From contig LZRT01000019.1 in assembly GCA_002159075.1 (NCBI GenBank), positions 62,001 through 126,000 on the forward strand: a stretch of DNA of 64,000 nt, in the 5' to 3' direction. Source of the stretch: Bacillus thermozeamaize (GTDB taxonomy: Bacteria; Bacillota; Bacilli; ZCTH02-B2). The position numbers and the translations under genes are program-made. Below the pieces are notes generated by a model that ran no database searches, was not told the DNA's origin, and saw only the letters and a program-made list of their open reading frames with translations. Below, one piece after another: positions 41,055 to 50,409 of this stretch (its first letter is position 1; each line of letters opens with the position of its first letter).

Positions 41055-42632
41055 TTACTGCTGAACCCATAGGAAGGAAACGTTCGGCTTGCCCAGCAAA
41101 TTGGCTTCATACCCCTTCACCTTCTTGGTCATTACGGCCGTCGCCGGTTCTGTCAGCAGCGGAATGTGCATCGCTTCCTCCAAAATGCCGATGCGCGCCA
41201 TTTCGCCATACAACTTGGCCCGCTCATCCTGCTCATACGTGGCGGCCGCTTTCTTGATCAGCTCCTCCAACTCAGGCGTGGACTGTCCCCCGGTGTTGTA
41301 ATAACCGTCCTTGCTGAATATCAGGTTGACGGTCTGCTGCGGGTCGGGCCGGCCCGTCCAGCGGGACAAATAGGATGGATGCCGTTTCTCCTGGAAAAAT
41401 TCTGACACCCCTTTGGTCAGCTCCATCGGCTGCAGCTGCACCTCAATGCCGACCTTTTCCAGCTGGCCGCGGATGGCTTGCGCCAGACGTTCGTAAGAAC
41501 CGCTCGGGAAATACGGCATGACAAAGGAAACTTTCCCAACGCCTGCCTCCTTCAGCAACTGCTTGGCCTTTTCCGGATCATAGGGAATCGTGATACCGGG
41601 ATCATGCGCCCAATACCCTTTTGGAAACGGCTGGTAAGACGCTTCCGCTCTGCCAAAGGACACCGCTTTGACAAGCGCTTCCCGATCGATGGCGTAATTC
41701 AGTGCCTGTCTCACCTTTTTGTTGTCAAAGGGCGGCTTTGTGGTATTCAGATAAATTTTGTGATAGGCCACTTCAGGATGACTGTTGACGACCAGTGAAG
41801 GATCTTTTTCCAGTGACGCCAAATTGGCCGGCGACATCGGGAAGGAAAGGTCAATTTGTCCCGACTTCAAGGCATTGATCCGGGTATTCTCATCCGGCAT
41901 GATCTTCACGGTCAGCTTATCCAGGTAGGGCAAGCCTGCTTGCCAATAATCTTCAAAGGCTTCATACCGGATTTCATGATTCCGTTGATAGGACACCATT
42001 TTGAAGGGCCCGGTTCCTGCCGGATGTTGCGCATAATCTTTCCCATACTTCTTCACGGCGGCCGGCGACACCATCATGCCCGTCCGGTCTGACAGCGCCA
42101 AAATGATCGAAGAGTCTGGCTGCTTCAGATGCAGCTTGACCGTGTGTGGATCGACGACCTCTACAGACTCCAGATTCTTCAGATCAGAGACGCGGGATTC
42201 TTCCGAGTTGGCCCGCTCCAAATTGAACTTTACCGCCTCCGCGTCAAAGGGCGTCCCGTCATGGAAAACCACACCCTCCTGCAAATGCAGCACGATCGTC
42301 TTTTCATCTTCTATCTCCCATGATTTGGCCAGTCCGGGTTGCGGCTGCAAGTCGCTGTTGAAACGGATGAGCGTATCATAGACGGGATACAACAGCACAT
42401 GGTCACTTCCAGCATTTCCCAAAATCGGATCAAAGCTGCTGGCGTCGGTGCTATAACCCATCACCAGCTCCCCGCCACGGACGGGCTTCTCCTCAGCGGC
42501 TTCTTGCCCGCTTTTTCCGCCGTGACCGTTTTCATCGGTTCCCTGTTCTGAAGCAGGTTGTGAACTGCAGCCAATGAAGAAAACGAACACAAGGAACATG
42601 ATAAAAAGCCGGTATCCCGTTCTTCGATTCAT
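41055..42632 (-). CDS. Peptide/nickel-type ABC transporter substrate-binding lipoprotein
   Basis: 525 residues from the ATG at 42632 (GGGAGGG upstream). Lipoprotein signal peptide with lipobox FFIGC and Cys about residue 21, then a spacer rich in Gly, Glu and His (GHGGKSGQ). SBP_bac_5 (DppA/OppA) fold: GGELVMGYSTDASSFDPIL, AKSWEIEDEKTIVLHLQEGVVFHDGTPFDAEAVKFNLER. First gene of the opp-like operon. A CcpA cre site lies 43 bp upstream and a strong sigma-A promoter about 255 bp upstream. The ligand may be a peptide, opine or nickel complex. Confidence 0.92.
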   Translation of the reverse strand: MNRRTGYRLFIMFLVFVFFIGCSSQPASEQGTDENGHGGKSGQEAAEEKPVRGGELVMGYSTDASSFDPILGNAGSDHVLLYPVYDTLIRFNSDLQPQPGLAKSWEIEDEKTIVLHLQEGVVFHDGTPFDAEAVKFNLERANSEESRVSDLKNLESVEVVDPHTVKLHLKQPDSSIILALSDRTGMMVSPAAVKKYGKDYAQHPAGTGPFKMVSYQRNHEIRYEAFEDYWQAGLPYLDKLTVKIMPDENTRINALKSGQIDLSFPMSPANLASLEKDPSLVVNSHPEVAYHKIYLNTTKPPFDNKKVRQALNYAIDREALVKAVSFGRAEASYQPFPKGYWAHDPGITIPYDPEKAKQLLKEAGVGKVSFVMPYFPSGSYERLAQAIRGQLEKVGIEVQLQPMELTKGVSEFFQEKRHPSYLSRWTGRPDPQQTVNLIFSKDGYYNTGGQSTPELEELIKKAAATYEQDERAKLYGEMARIGILEEAMHIPLLTEPATAVMTKKVKGYEANLLGKPNVSFLWVQQ

Positions 42633-42674
42633 CCTTTTCCCTCCCAATCACTTCTCGCAAAACACATTCTAAAG

Positions 42675-42688
42675 TGTAAGCGCTTTCA
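42675..42688. promoter_or_regulatory. CcpA catabolite-responsive element (cre)
   Basis: TGTAAGCGCTTTCA is a full match to the cre consensus TGWAANCGNTNWCA, 43 bp before the binding-protein start and inside the leader. CcpA bound here would act as a roadblock when sugars are present. Confidence 0.85.
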
Positions 42689-42735
42689 TTACGTCATAAC
42701 GCCATAACTTCTTAATCCTGAATGTCACATTCCAA

Positions 42736-42756
42736 TGTCACCCAAATGAGGTGACA
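42736..42756. promoter_or_regulatory. Inverted repeat in the opp-like operon leader
   Basis: TGTCACC-N7-GGTGACA, perfect 7-bp arms; a further AATGTCAC half lies at 42721-42728. No T-run follows. It could be an operator or an RNA hairpin. Confidence 0.5.
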
Positions 42757-42885
42757 CTACCTTTCATGAAGTAATAAAAAAGTAATTGTGTGACGATATG
42801 TAGTTTATAAAAACAAGAATCCTGCGACGATCGTCTCTCCTCCTTATGTTTCAAATTTTAAATTGATTTTAATTACTCTACTAGC

Positions 42886-42914
42886 ATTTTATTTTATTAA
42901 TAGACTATTGTCAA
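42886..42914 (-). promoter_or_regulatory. Sigma-A promoter of the opp-like operon
   Basis: Minus strand TTGACA (42909-42914), 17-bp spacer, TAAAAT (42886-42891), in a very AT-rich stretch. It gives a leader of about 245 nt. The rest of the non-coding stretch 42633-43246 holds the cre site, the inverted repeat, an orphan AAGGAGG (42838-42846) and a terminator; no gene is seen there. Confidence 0.75.
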
Positions 42915-43052
42915 CTATAATACCGAAAAATATTATTATTTCATTCATATATACTTGTTTCCATTTATGTATATATTATGGCACATCCGTTCATTTCATG
43001 ATTTCTGAATCAAATCGTCCCCGCCATACGCATTTGAAGGAAAGGAACGAAG

Positions 43053-43101
43053 ATAAAAGGGCCGCCTGTAAAACAGATGCATCTGTTCCCAGCCAGCCCT
43101 T
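43053..43101 (-). terminator. Rho-independent terminator after the DASS-carrier gene
   Basis: Minus strand outer stem AAGGGCT / GGCCCTT with an inner palindrome AACAGATGCATCTGTT, followed by TTTTATC. It ends the transcript of the organic-acid operon. Confidence 0.65.
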
Positions 43102-43246
43102 AAGAACCAACATGATTTGTACCATCATCAGGCAGGTGATTCAGAGGCCTCTACCGGTTTGCAGCCTCCTTCTTCAACAACACTCCTACAATGACCTTGT
43201 TTTGGTTTATCCTTCGAATATGAATAATTTGAATCCGAATAATTAT

Positions 43247-44656
43247 TTAATGATGCGCTGTGACAAGCGGCCAATACCACATGTAGGCGCATAAACCGAC
43301 AATGATTGTGAAGAAAAGTTGCACCGTACTGATGAAAAGATGTTCTCCTATTTTGATGTGGCCGGTGCGATATACCAGATACATAATTGGCGAATGTATG
43401 GGCAAAATCAACATTCCGCTTGCAACCAAGATCGTCAGCAATAAAGTATGTAAAGGGTTTAGTCCCACCCAATCGGCATACGATTTCACCAACGGATAAA
43501 TCACCGTCAAAGCGGCGGCAGGACTTGTAAACATCATTCTGATGAACAGAACGATGACCAATAACACCAAAAGATATAGCCAATTGGGAAGGTGTTGGCC
43601 AACGAAAGAAAGGATGACTCCCGTCACCCAATCCGCAGTGCCGTTCTTTTCGATAATGGCAGCTAGCGATAAGGCTGTTCCCAACACCAGGAAGTTCTCC
43701 CAGTCATAGTTGCGCAAATCTCGGTTATTTAGCAAGTCAATTCCAGGCATCGCCAGAATACCCAGTAACAACAAAGGCGGCAAGAGAATCGAAACATGAA
43801 ATTCTGGAACCACAACCCAGGCCAGAATCAAACCGATGAGCGATACGGTAACCAGCCAAAAATGAGGATGGCGGTCATGACTTCCCGTTTCGGAAGCAGG
43901 ATGAGAAGGCAAGGAAGGGATTTCCTTTATTTTCCAATAATTCCACATAATAAGTCCTGTTAAGATACACGTCAGCCAAATAGGAGGAGCCATGAAGAGA
44001 AACCAAGTCAGCCAGTTGAGTTGGACATTGAGTTCAGCCACCAATTGGGATGCTAAAACAGCCAGCCCCCCGCCACTGAGCACGACCATGGTAGCAAGCT
44101 GGTTGATCCCGCCAAGAGTCCAAATCGTAAAACGTTGAAAAGGAATGCGTGCTTGCGGACCATATTGCTGGCCGATTTGTTCCACAAGGGGCACAAACAT
44201 ATGAACCCTTGCGTTCCCAGAAGGTATAAATACAGGCAACACCATGGTAGCGGTAAAAAAACTAAGCGCAACACGACGGATTTTCCCATGCGAAAAGCGG
44301 ACGATGATGGCAGCCAACCGTTTATCAATCCCGACTTTGGTCATCGTCGCGCTGATCAAGGCGACGATCAGAATAAAATAAATCGTTGAAGACATAAAAC
44401 CCTGAATCGCTGTAGAAAAGTTTTCCGCAATTCCCATGAAAAGTTCCAATCCAATGACAAAAAGAGCGCTGATCCCGGAAGGCAGAACATCCGTTGTCCA
44501 GATCACGATGGAGATGATAAGCAGGAACAGCGTACGTTGTTGGACCAGATTCAATCCAAAACTTGGCGGAAGGAAGTAGGACAGCAACAGCAACGCGGAA
44601 ATAGCCGTGAGAATGACATACCTTTTTCGGATTGAAAATCTAAACAATCGATACAT
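43247..44656 (-). CDS. SLC13/DASS-family anion symporter
   Basis: 469 residues, ATG with AAAGGA ten bases upstream. About twelve hydrophobic segments with the divalent anion:Na+ symporter pattern: TDVLPSGISALFVIGLELF, VLPVFIPSGNARVHMFVPL (first SNT-like hairpin), NWENFLVLGTALSLAAII-like segment, and FTSPAAALTVIYPLV with LPIHSPIMY (second repeat). DASS carriers import di- and tricarboxylates or sulfate with sodium. 33 bp behind the PrpR-like gene, so it is probably the last gene of that operon and may bring in or send out the acid that the cluster degrades. Confidence 0.85.
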   Translation of the reverse strand: MYRLFRFSIRKRYVILTAISALLLLSYFLPPSFGLNLVQQRTLFLLIISIVIWTTDVLPSGISALFVIGLELFMGIAENFSTAIQGFMSSTIYFILIVALISATMTKVGIDKRLAAIIVRFSHGKIRRVALSFFTATMVLPVFIPSGNARVHMFVPLVEQIGQQYGPQARIPFQRFTIWTLGGINQLATMVVLSGGGLAVLASQLVAELNVQLNWLTWFLFMAPPIWLTCILTGLIMWNYWKIKEIPSLPSHPASETGSHDRHPHFWLVTVSLIGLILAWVVVPEFHVSILLPPLLLLGILAMPGIDLLNNRDLRNYDWENFLVLGTALSLAAIIEKNGTADWVTGVILSFVGQHLPNWLYLLVLLVIVLFIRMMFTSPAAALTVIYPLVKSYADWVGLNPLHTLLLTILVASGMLILPIHSPIMYLVYRTGHIKIGEHLFISTVQLFFTIIVGLCAYMWYWPLVTAHH

Positions 44657-44689
44657 GTATTGTTCATCCTTTGAGAAATATAGTACCGT

Positions 44690-46630
44690 TCACCCGGAAA
44701 CATCTTTTAATTTCTTCCATAATGTTGTGCGGCTAATTCCCAGCTTTTCAGCGACTAGACTCCGGTTGTTGTTGTACATTTTCAACATCTGTTCAAGAAT
44801 CTGTATTTCCATCTCCTCCATGCTGCTTGGCGTGATCACGATTTTTCCGTTTTTTGTCATCGGCAAGAAATTGTCACGGCAAAAATCGCCGCTTAAATCG
44901 GCACGCTTTCCGCTTCTTTCATATAATATTTCTTCCACGAAATCCTCAATCTGCGTTAACGTATCCAGATTTAACACCAATCTTTCCACCACATTTTCTA
45001 ACTGCCTGATATTTCCAGGCCAATCATAATCGAGAAAAAACTGTTTCAATGCATCAGGAAGCTGTTCCCATGTCAACATTGAAACCTTGTGTTGGCGCAA
45101 CAGCCGGTTGACAATCAACGGGATGTCATCTTTCCGTTCGCGAAGAGGCGGAACTTGCAGCCTTAACACATTCAAACGAAAAAATAAATCCTCTCTGAAC
45201 AAACCTTTTTGTACACTTTCCCATAAATTTTTATTGGTTGCGGCAATCACCCGTACATCAACCGGAATCATCCGGTCTCCCCCGACGCGCATAATCTCTT
45301 TTTCCTGCAGCACTCGCAGCAATATCGCCTGTATTTTGGTGGAGATTTCCCCAATTTCATCCAAAAAAAGAGTGCCGCCATGAGCCAGTTCAAACACACC
45401 AGGCTTCCCACCCTTTTTTGCCCCTGTAAAAGCACCTTCAGCATAACCGAAAAGTTCACTTTCTAGCAGAGATTCGGAAATAGCCGCACAGTTGATGGCG
45501 ACGAACGGTCCATCCTTGCGTAAACTGGCGTTATGGATGCTCTGAGCCAATAACTCTTTCCCCACCCCGCTTTCCCCGGTAATCAAAATGGTCGAATCGG
45601 TTTCCGCGTATTTTTGGGCTTTGAGGATAACTTGCTTCATTTTCTCGCTGTTATGGATGATGTCATCAAAGCAGTGCTTCGCCACCAGGCCTTTATGATA
45701 GATCTCCTTACGAATCTGGGTTTCCAATTGTTGAATCTTGTTTACTTCCTTTAGAATAAAAATTTTGCCCATTAGGCTTGATTCGATTTCAATGGTTTTC
45801 AATTCAACTACATACTGATTATCATAAATTTTTACAATGTTACGAGAAATACTTTGGAGAATGTCATTTAGAGGTGAGATACTCAAAATGTCCTGAGGCG
45901 ACAAACCAATAACATTGGATGCCCGTATGCCTAACACCGATTCTGCTGACGGATTAAAATAAATAATCCGCCCCAGCTTGTCAGTGACAATAATCGCCTC
46001 ACCGGTCATATTTAAGATGGCTTGCAGCTGTTCCGCTTTCTCTCTTGCCTCTATCCGGTAATTGACAATCTCATTTGCTCTTAATAAAGCCCGGGCAATC
46101 GCACGGCGGCTGGTAGCTATATGCACACCTTTCATCCCTTGTGCCTGAATCAGCTGCATGGCTTTTTTACCGCCCCCGACAATCACATCCATGCCATCGC
46201 GTTTGGCTTGTTCAATCTGACTGACCAGCTGCTCCCAGTTTTGATAAGGATACAAAAATATATCGAAGCCAAGAATCTCCTTTAATGTTGAAAACTGATA
46301 CGGGTACCGTTCATCCTGAAAGGTTAAAAACGCAACCTTGTCACCTATCTTCTTGGCTCTCCAGAAAGCCTCGAGAATATCAAAGTCGCTGTTATCGCAA
46401 TGGAGCAACGGACGCCCGATATTCTGTCGTGCAATTTCCTGGTAGGTTCCCGCCCGGCTGATCACAATCTCGATCGATGGTTCCTTTTCAATCATTTGTT
46501 TAACAGCCTGCGCTGCCTCAGTCATTGTTCCTTCAATCACCATGACAGGAATCTCCAGCTCTTTTGCAATCTCGTGTATGATCTCCGTCATTTGCGGGTA
46601 AGGCGAAGTCATCAGAATTTTTGCCCGCAT
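44690..46630 (-). CDS. PrpR-like sigma-54-dependent transcriptional activator
   Basis: 646 residues. PrpR_N sensor domain (about 1-190; VISRAGTYQEIAR, VGGGKKAMQLIQAQGMKGV), PAS domain (about 200-305), AAA+ sigma-54 activator domain with Walker A GESGVGKE (352-359), GAFTGA loop (399-404) that touches sigma-54, Walker B LFLDEIG (421-427) and FREDLFFRLNV, then a Fis-type helix-turn-helix (about 615-642). PrpR_N proteins sense small organic acids such as 2-methylcitrate. The perfect sigma-54 promoter at 55987-56006 heads the operon that ends with this gene, so feedback control is likely. Confidence 0.93.
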   Translation of the reverse strand: MRAKILMTSPYPQMTEIIHEIAKELEIPVMVIEGTMTEAAQAVKQMIEKEPSIEIVISRAGTYQEIARQNIGRPLLHCDNSDFDILEAFWRAKKIGDKVAFLTFQDERYPYQFSTLKEILGFDIFLYPYQNWEQLVSQIEQAKRDGMDVIVGGGKKAMQLIQAQGMKGVHIATSRRAIARALLRANEIVNYRIEAREKAEQLQAILNMTGEAIIVTDKLGRIIYFNPSAESVLGIRASNVIGLSPQDILSISPLNDILQSISRNIVKIYDNQYVVELKTIEIESSLMGKIFILKEVNKIQQLETQIRKEIYHKGLVAKHCFDDIIHNSEKMKQVILKAQKYAETDSTILITGESGVGKELLAQSIHNASLRKDGPFVAINCAAISESLLESELFGYAEGAFTGAKKGGKPGVFELAHGGTLFLDEIGEISTKIQAILLRVLQEKEIMRVGGDRMIPVDVRVIAATNKNLWESVQKGLFREDLFFRLNVLRLQVPPLRERKDDIPLIVNRLLRQHKVSMLTWEQLPDALKQFFLDYDWPGNIRQLENVVERLVLNLDTLTQIEDFVEEILYERSGKRADLSGDFCRDNFLPMTKNGKIVITPSSMEEMEIQILEQMLKMYNNNRSLVAEKLGISRTTLWKKLKDVSG

Positions 46631-46666
46631 CTGTGATTCCTCCCCGGTGATAGATTAGGATGCACG

Positions 46667-47068
46667 TCAACCATTTTCATTTGCAAAAATCATAAAAGTG
46701 GCCATCCCCGCGGCGACCACTTTTCCTTGGTCGTCTATCACTTGCGCCTCTCCAACGGCAATGGTTTTCCCTTTGTTTATCACTTTTCCCCGACCGATTA
46801 ACTTCGTTCCTGAAGCCGGGCGGATGTAGTTCAGTTTCAACTCAACCGTAACTGCCGACTGGCCGCTGGGCAATAAGGAGCGGATGGCCGCCCCGACAGC
46901 GGCATCCACCAAGCTGGCCAGCACACCACCATGCACGGTGCCCCTTCTTTGCGTGATCTCGTATATGACTGGCAGTTCAACGATGGATGTCCCGTTATTC
47001 AATTCAACTTCTCTCATCCCAATGTAATCCCAATAAGGACTGACTGAACGGCGGTGTTTTTCCTCCAT
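46667..47068 (-). CDS. PaaI-family hotdog thioesterase (organic-acid operon)
   Basis: 133 residues from the ATG at 47068 (GGGAGG six bases upstream; the ATG at 47074 touches that site). Hotdog core RRGTVHGGVLASLVDAAVGAAIRSLLP with the HGG turn and helix Asp, then TVELKLNYIRPASG. It would release a free acid from an acyl-CoA made in the pathway or recycle CoA. It lies between the ADP-forming CoA ligase and the activator gene. Confidence 0.87.
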   Translation of the reverse strand: MEEKHRRSVSPYWDYIGMREVELNNGTSIVELPVIYEITQRRGTVHGGVLASLVDAAVGAAIRSLLPSGQSAVTVELKLNYIRPASGTKLIGRGKVINKGKTIAVGEAQVIDDQGKVVAAGMATFMIFANENG

Positions 47069-47087
47069 AGCCATCCTCCCAATCCAT

Positions 47088-49208
47088 CTAATCCATTATA
47101 CCTCTTTTTTGCAGTACCTCTCTGTACTTGACCAAGTAATGCATGGCCCGAACCACACGCTCCGGTGTCGGATAAACCGGAAAATGAGCACGCTGGTAGA
47201 CGGCCATGGCATTTGGTGCAATGATGTCCGCCCCCAAGCGGCCGACGACAATCGGTTTGCTTCCTGCCTTAAATATGTCAAGGATCGCTTCGGCAATAAC
47301 TGTCGCACCGGGATCGGCGTTCGTCGTCAACATCACGATCACGCCGTCAGTCTCCTCATCATCGACCAGAGCTTGCAACACCTTCTTAAACATTTCCGGT
47401 TTAGCAATTATCTCCGCTGTGACGTCTACAGGGTTGTAAGGAGAACCAAAAGACGGAATATAATCTTTAATCACCTCGGCAGTTTTGGTCAAGACTGGAA
47501 CCTCAAGTCCATATTCCTCGCATAAATCGGCAATCACACTGCAAGCCCCGCCTGATGCGGTCACAACTGCCATGCGATTACCCTTCGGTATCGGCTGGCA
47601 TTCGAATGCTCTGGCAACATCAATCAATTCTTCAACGTGATTCACCCGAATCAGACCCAGTTTGTCAAAGACGGCCGAATACACCGCATCATCTCCGGCA
47701 ATCGAACCTGTATGGGATTGAACCGCCCGTTTGCCAACGGTCGATTTACCCGTTTTAAAGACAAGAACCGGTTTGCGCCGGGCTAATGCTTTTTGCGCCG
47801 CACTTATAAAATTGTCATAATCCTTAATGTTCTCCATAAAAACGGAAATCACTTTGGTCATCTCGTCTTCAGACAAAAGATGAATGAAATCGGAAATCGT
47901 TAGGTCAGCCTCATTCGCTACGCTAATCCAGCGGCTGAATCCCGCTCCTTGTTCCCAGGCGCGGCTTAAAAGGGCACTTCCCATCGCACCACTTTGCGAA
48001 ACAAACCCGATGCCGCCGGAAACTTTATTTTTGGCCTCTAACGCTGCCCCAAATGTCGTGTAAATATTTATTGCCGGACTGGCGATACCCATCGAATTGG
48101 GACCAAGCAACCGGATGTTACCTTTTTCCGCTAAAGCGACAACTTGTTCCTGCAGCCTTTTACCTTCTTCTCCCGTTTCAGCAAAGCCTGACGAATAAAT
48201 CACTGCGGTTTTGACATTCTTTTCAATACAATCTTCCAAAACAGCCGGCACTTGTCGGGAATCAACAATGATACATGCCAAATCGACATCATCAGGAACA
48301 GCTTTCAGACTAGGATAAGCCTTATACCCTCTGATTTCCTCCGCTTTGGGATTAATGGGATACAATTTTCCCTGATAGCCGTTTTCGACAATATAACGGA
48401 ACAGACGCCCCCCATTTTTCTTCTCGTTCGATGAAGCTCCTACGACAGCAATTGATTGCGGATTCAACATTTTTTCCAAATGCTCCAACGACCGCACCTT
48501 TTGCCGGGAAAAATTGCCAACTTCCCCCAACAACAGACGGACGTCACAAATGGCTGCCTCATCGTCAAAAAAAATAACGGGATTAAGATCCATCTCCTCA
48601 ATTTCCGGCCGCGTTTGAACAAGATGGTTTAAGCCTTGGACCATTTTTTTCAACTGTTCTAGATTGATCCCCTTGCCGCCTCGGTAGCCGCTGATCAATT
48701 TGTGCCCCTTTAAAGACCGGATCATTTCCTCCACTTCATCGTCGGTGACCGGCATCAGCTTCATCGCGAAATCTTTCAGCACCTCGACAAAAATTCCACC
48801 GATTCCAATAACCAGCAAATGGCCGAACGTCTTGTCTTTCTTGATGCCGACAATCATTTCCACGCCTTTTGGCGCCATTTTCTGCACCAATACACCGGAC
48901 ATCCTGGCAGTCGGGTCGTACCGATAGGCATTTTCAATGATCTCATCGTATGCTGCCGACAGTTGCGCCTCGTCCTTAAGATTCAGCTTGACGATGCCCG
49001 CATCTGTTTTATGTGTGATTTGACGTGACATGCCTTTGAGTACCACGGGGTAACCGATTCTTCTCGCGATGGCTGCCGCCTCTTCCTTGGAAACGGCCAA
49101 TTCTCCTCGTATGACAGGCAAGCCGGCTGCCTTAAGCAGCTGGCCTCCTTCATACTCTGTCAAAAAATCGCCTTGGTTGCTCACCTCAAGATCTGGTTGC
49201 ACATTCAT
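47088..49208 (-). CDS. ADP-forming acyl-CoA synthetase, single chain with ATP-grasp domain first
   Basis: 706 residues, ATG with GAGGGG upstream. The N terminus (about 1-235) is an ATP-grasp_5 domain (YPVVLKGMSRQITHKTDAGIVKLNL, GVEMIVGIKKDKTFGHLLVIGIGGIFVEVL). Then a CoA-binding domain (LNPQSIAVVGASSNEKKNGGRLF) and succinyl-CoA-ligase-like domains with GFVSQSGAMGSALL and the phospho-His region VQSHTGSIAGDDAVY. The order beta then alpha is reversed from the common Pat/AcdA-like order. It makes acyl-CoA from acid, CoA and ATP, or ATP from acyl-CoA. In this operon it could activate the short acid formed by the pathway. Confidence 0.9.
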   Translation of the reverse strand: MNVQPDLEVSNQGDFLTEYEGGQLLKAAGLPVIRGELAVSKEEAAAIARRIGYPVVLKGMSRQITHKTDAGIVKLNLKDEAQLSAAYDEIIENAYRYDPTARMSGVLVQKMAPKGVEMIVGIKKDKTFGHLLVIGIGGIFVEVLKDFAMKLMPVTDDEVEEMIRSLKGHKLISGYRGGKGINLEQLKKMVQGLNHLVQTRPEIEEMDLNPVIFFDDEAAICDVRLLLGEVGNFSRQKVRSLEHLEKMLNPQSIAVVGASSNEKKNGGRLFRYIVENGYQGKLYPINPKAEEIRGYKAYPSLKAVPDDVDLACIIVDSRQVPAVLEDCIEKNVKTAVIYSSGFAETGEEGKRLQEQVVALAEKGNIRLLGPNSMGIASPAINIYTTFGAALEAKNKVSGGIGFVSQSGAMGSALLSRAWEQGAGFSRWISVANEADLTISDFIHLLSEDEMTKVISVFMENIKDYDNFISAAQKALARRKPVLVFKTGKSTVGKRAVQSHTGSIAGDDAVYSAVFDKLGLIRVNHVEELIDVARAFECQPIPKGNRMAVVTASGGACSVIADLCEEYGLEVPVLTKTAEVIKDYIPSFGSPYNPVDVTAEIIAKPEMFKKVLQALVDDEETDGVIVMLTTNADPGATVIAEAILDIFKAGSKPIVVGRLGADIIAPNAMAVYQRAHFPVYPTPERVVRAMHYLVKYREVLQKRGIMD

Positions 49209-49224
49209 CTTCGATGCCCCTCAC

Positions 49225-50382
49225 TTATTTGGATGATTTTTTTCTTTGGCTGAAGCGCATTCCCAATACTTCTTCGGCAATTTTATTTTTCAACATCTCT
49301 ACCGTTCCCCCGGCAATCATCCAGCCTCTCACTCGCCTGAAAATGTACTCCAGCGGGTATTCCGTAGAATAACCGTAACCCCCGAAAATTTGCAACGCCT
49401 CATGCGCCACTTCAAATGCCGCCGTGTTGGTGTAAGCCTTGGCAATGGCGGTTTCAAGCGGACTTGGCACGCCTATGTCCGCATTGACAGCGGCACGGTA
49501 TAACAACAGCCTGGCAGCATCCAGCTTCATTTTCATCTCCGCCAACTTCCACTGAATCCCCTGAAACTCGGCAATCGGGCGACCAAACTGGTGTCTCGTT
49601 TTGGCGTATTCGACCGCCATGTCAAAAGCGGCTTGCGCCAGAGAAAGAGACCTGGTCGCGTTCCCTATCCGTTCTACATTAAACATGGTAAACAACTTTC
49701 TGAACCCATTTTCTCGAACGAGAATGTTCTCAACCGGCACCTCGCAATTTTCGAAGTAAAGCGCACAGTGATGTTCACCAGACATGTGGGTTTCTGTTTT
49801 GCCTACCGTAAATCCCGGGGCACCTCGCTCGACCAGAACAGCACCCGATGACTTAACTCCCTCTCCAAAACGCACCCAGACGACATAAAACGAATTATAC
49901 GGACCGTGTGTGTTAAAAACTTTTGACCCGTTGATTATCACTTTATCCCCTTCGATGCGCGCCGTTGTTTGCAAGTCTGTCGTCGCCGATCCGGCATTTG
50001 GTTCGCTCATTGCGACGGAGATCAATTTTTCCCCTGCCAGGATGGGTGGCAGAACACGCTTTTTCAACTCTTTTGAACCATAAGCTGCCACCTGCCTGAT
50101 GGCACCAAAATTGCCGACTTGAAACATGTCCGCTGTATGGGGGCATACTTTGGCGATTTCTTCCATCACAATCAGCGCCTCGAACAAAGACCGCCCCTGA
50201 CCACCGTCTTCTTCAGGCAGAGTCATCCCCATCAAACCGTGCTGGGCTAAAATTTTGGCATTTTCCCACGGCACTTCGCCCTTTTTTTCCCAGGTATATG
50301 CCTTTTCGGAAAACTTCTCCTTCGCAAAATTCCTTGCCCAACTTTGCAGCTCCAATTGCTCGTCAGTCAATTGAAAATCCAT
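49225..50382 (-). CDS. Acyl-CoA dehydrogenase 3 (organic-acid operon)
   Basis: 385 residues, ATG after GGAGGGG. ACAD motifs: LISVAMSEPNAGSATTDLQTTARIEGD (FAD/substrate), YAKTRHQFGRPIAEFQGIQWKLAEM, and ALQIFGGYGYSTEYPLEYIFRRVRGWMIAGGTVEMLKNKIAEEVLG near the end, where ACADs usually have a GT.EI.. signature; here GTVEMLKN. It oxidises a short or branched acyl-CoA. It lies 27 bp after the second MmgE/PrpD gene. Same family as 14068-15279 but not a close copy. Confidence 0.9.
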   Translation of the reverse strand: MDFQLTDEQLELQSWARNFAKEKFSEKAYTWEKKGEVPWENAKILAQHGLMGMTLPEEDGGQGRSLFEALIVMEEIAKVCPHTADMFQVGNFGAIRQVAAYGSKELKKRVLPPILAGEKLISVAMSEPNAGSATTDLQTTARIEGDKVIINGSKVFNTHGPYNSFYVVWVRFGEGVKSSGAVLVERGAPGFTVGKTETHMSGEHHCALYFENCEVPVENILVRENGFRKLFTMFNVERIGNATRSLSLAQAAFDMAVEYAKTRHQFGRPIAEFQGIQWKLAEMKMKLDAARLLLYRAAVNADIGVPSPLETAIAKAYTNTAAFEVAHEALQIFGGYGYSTEYPLEYIFRRVRGWMIAGGTVEMLKNKIAEEVLGMRFSQRKKSSK

Positions 50383-50409
50383 GGTTGCTCGTCCCCTCCA
50401 TGATGAATG

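Noticed and set aside
42838-42846. A strong Shine-Dalgarno (AAGGAGG on the minus strand) suggesting a small gene in the opp-like leader
   Set aside because: No ATG, GTG or TTG lies at a usable distance; the nearest TTG is about 20 bases on and is followed by a stop after two codons.
43128-43631. A minus-strand frame of 167 codons at the end of the DASS carrier gene
   Set aside because: It overlaps the carrier gene in another frame and shows no membrane pattern or known motif.
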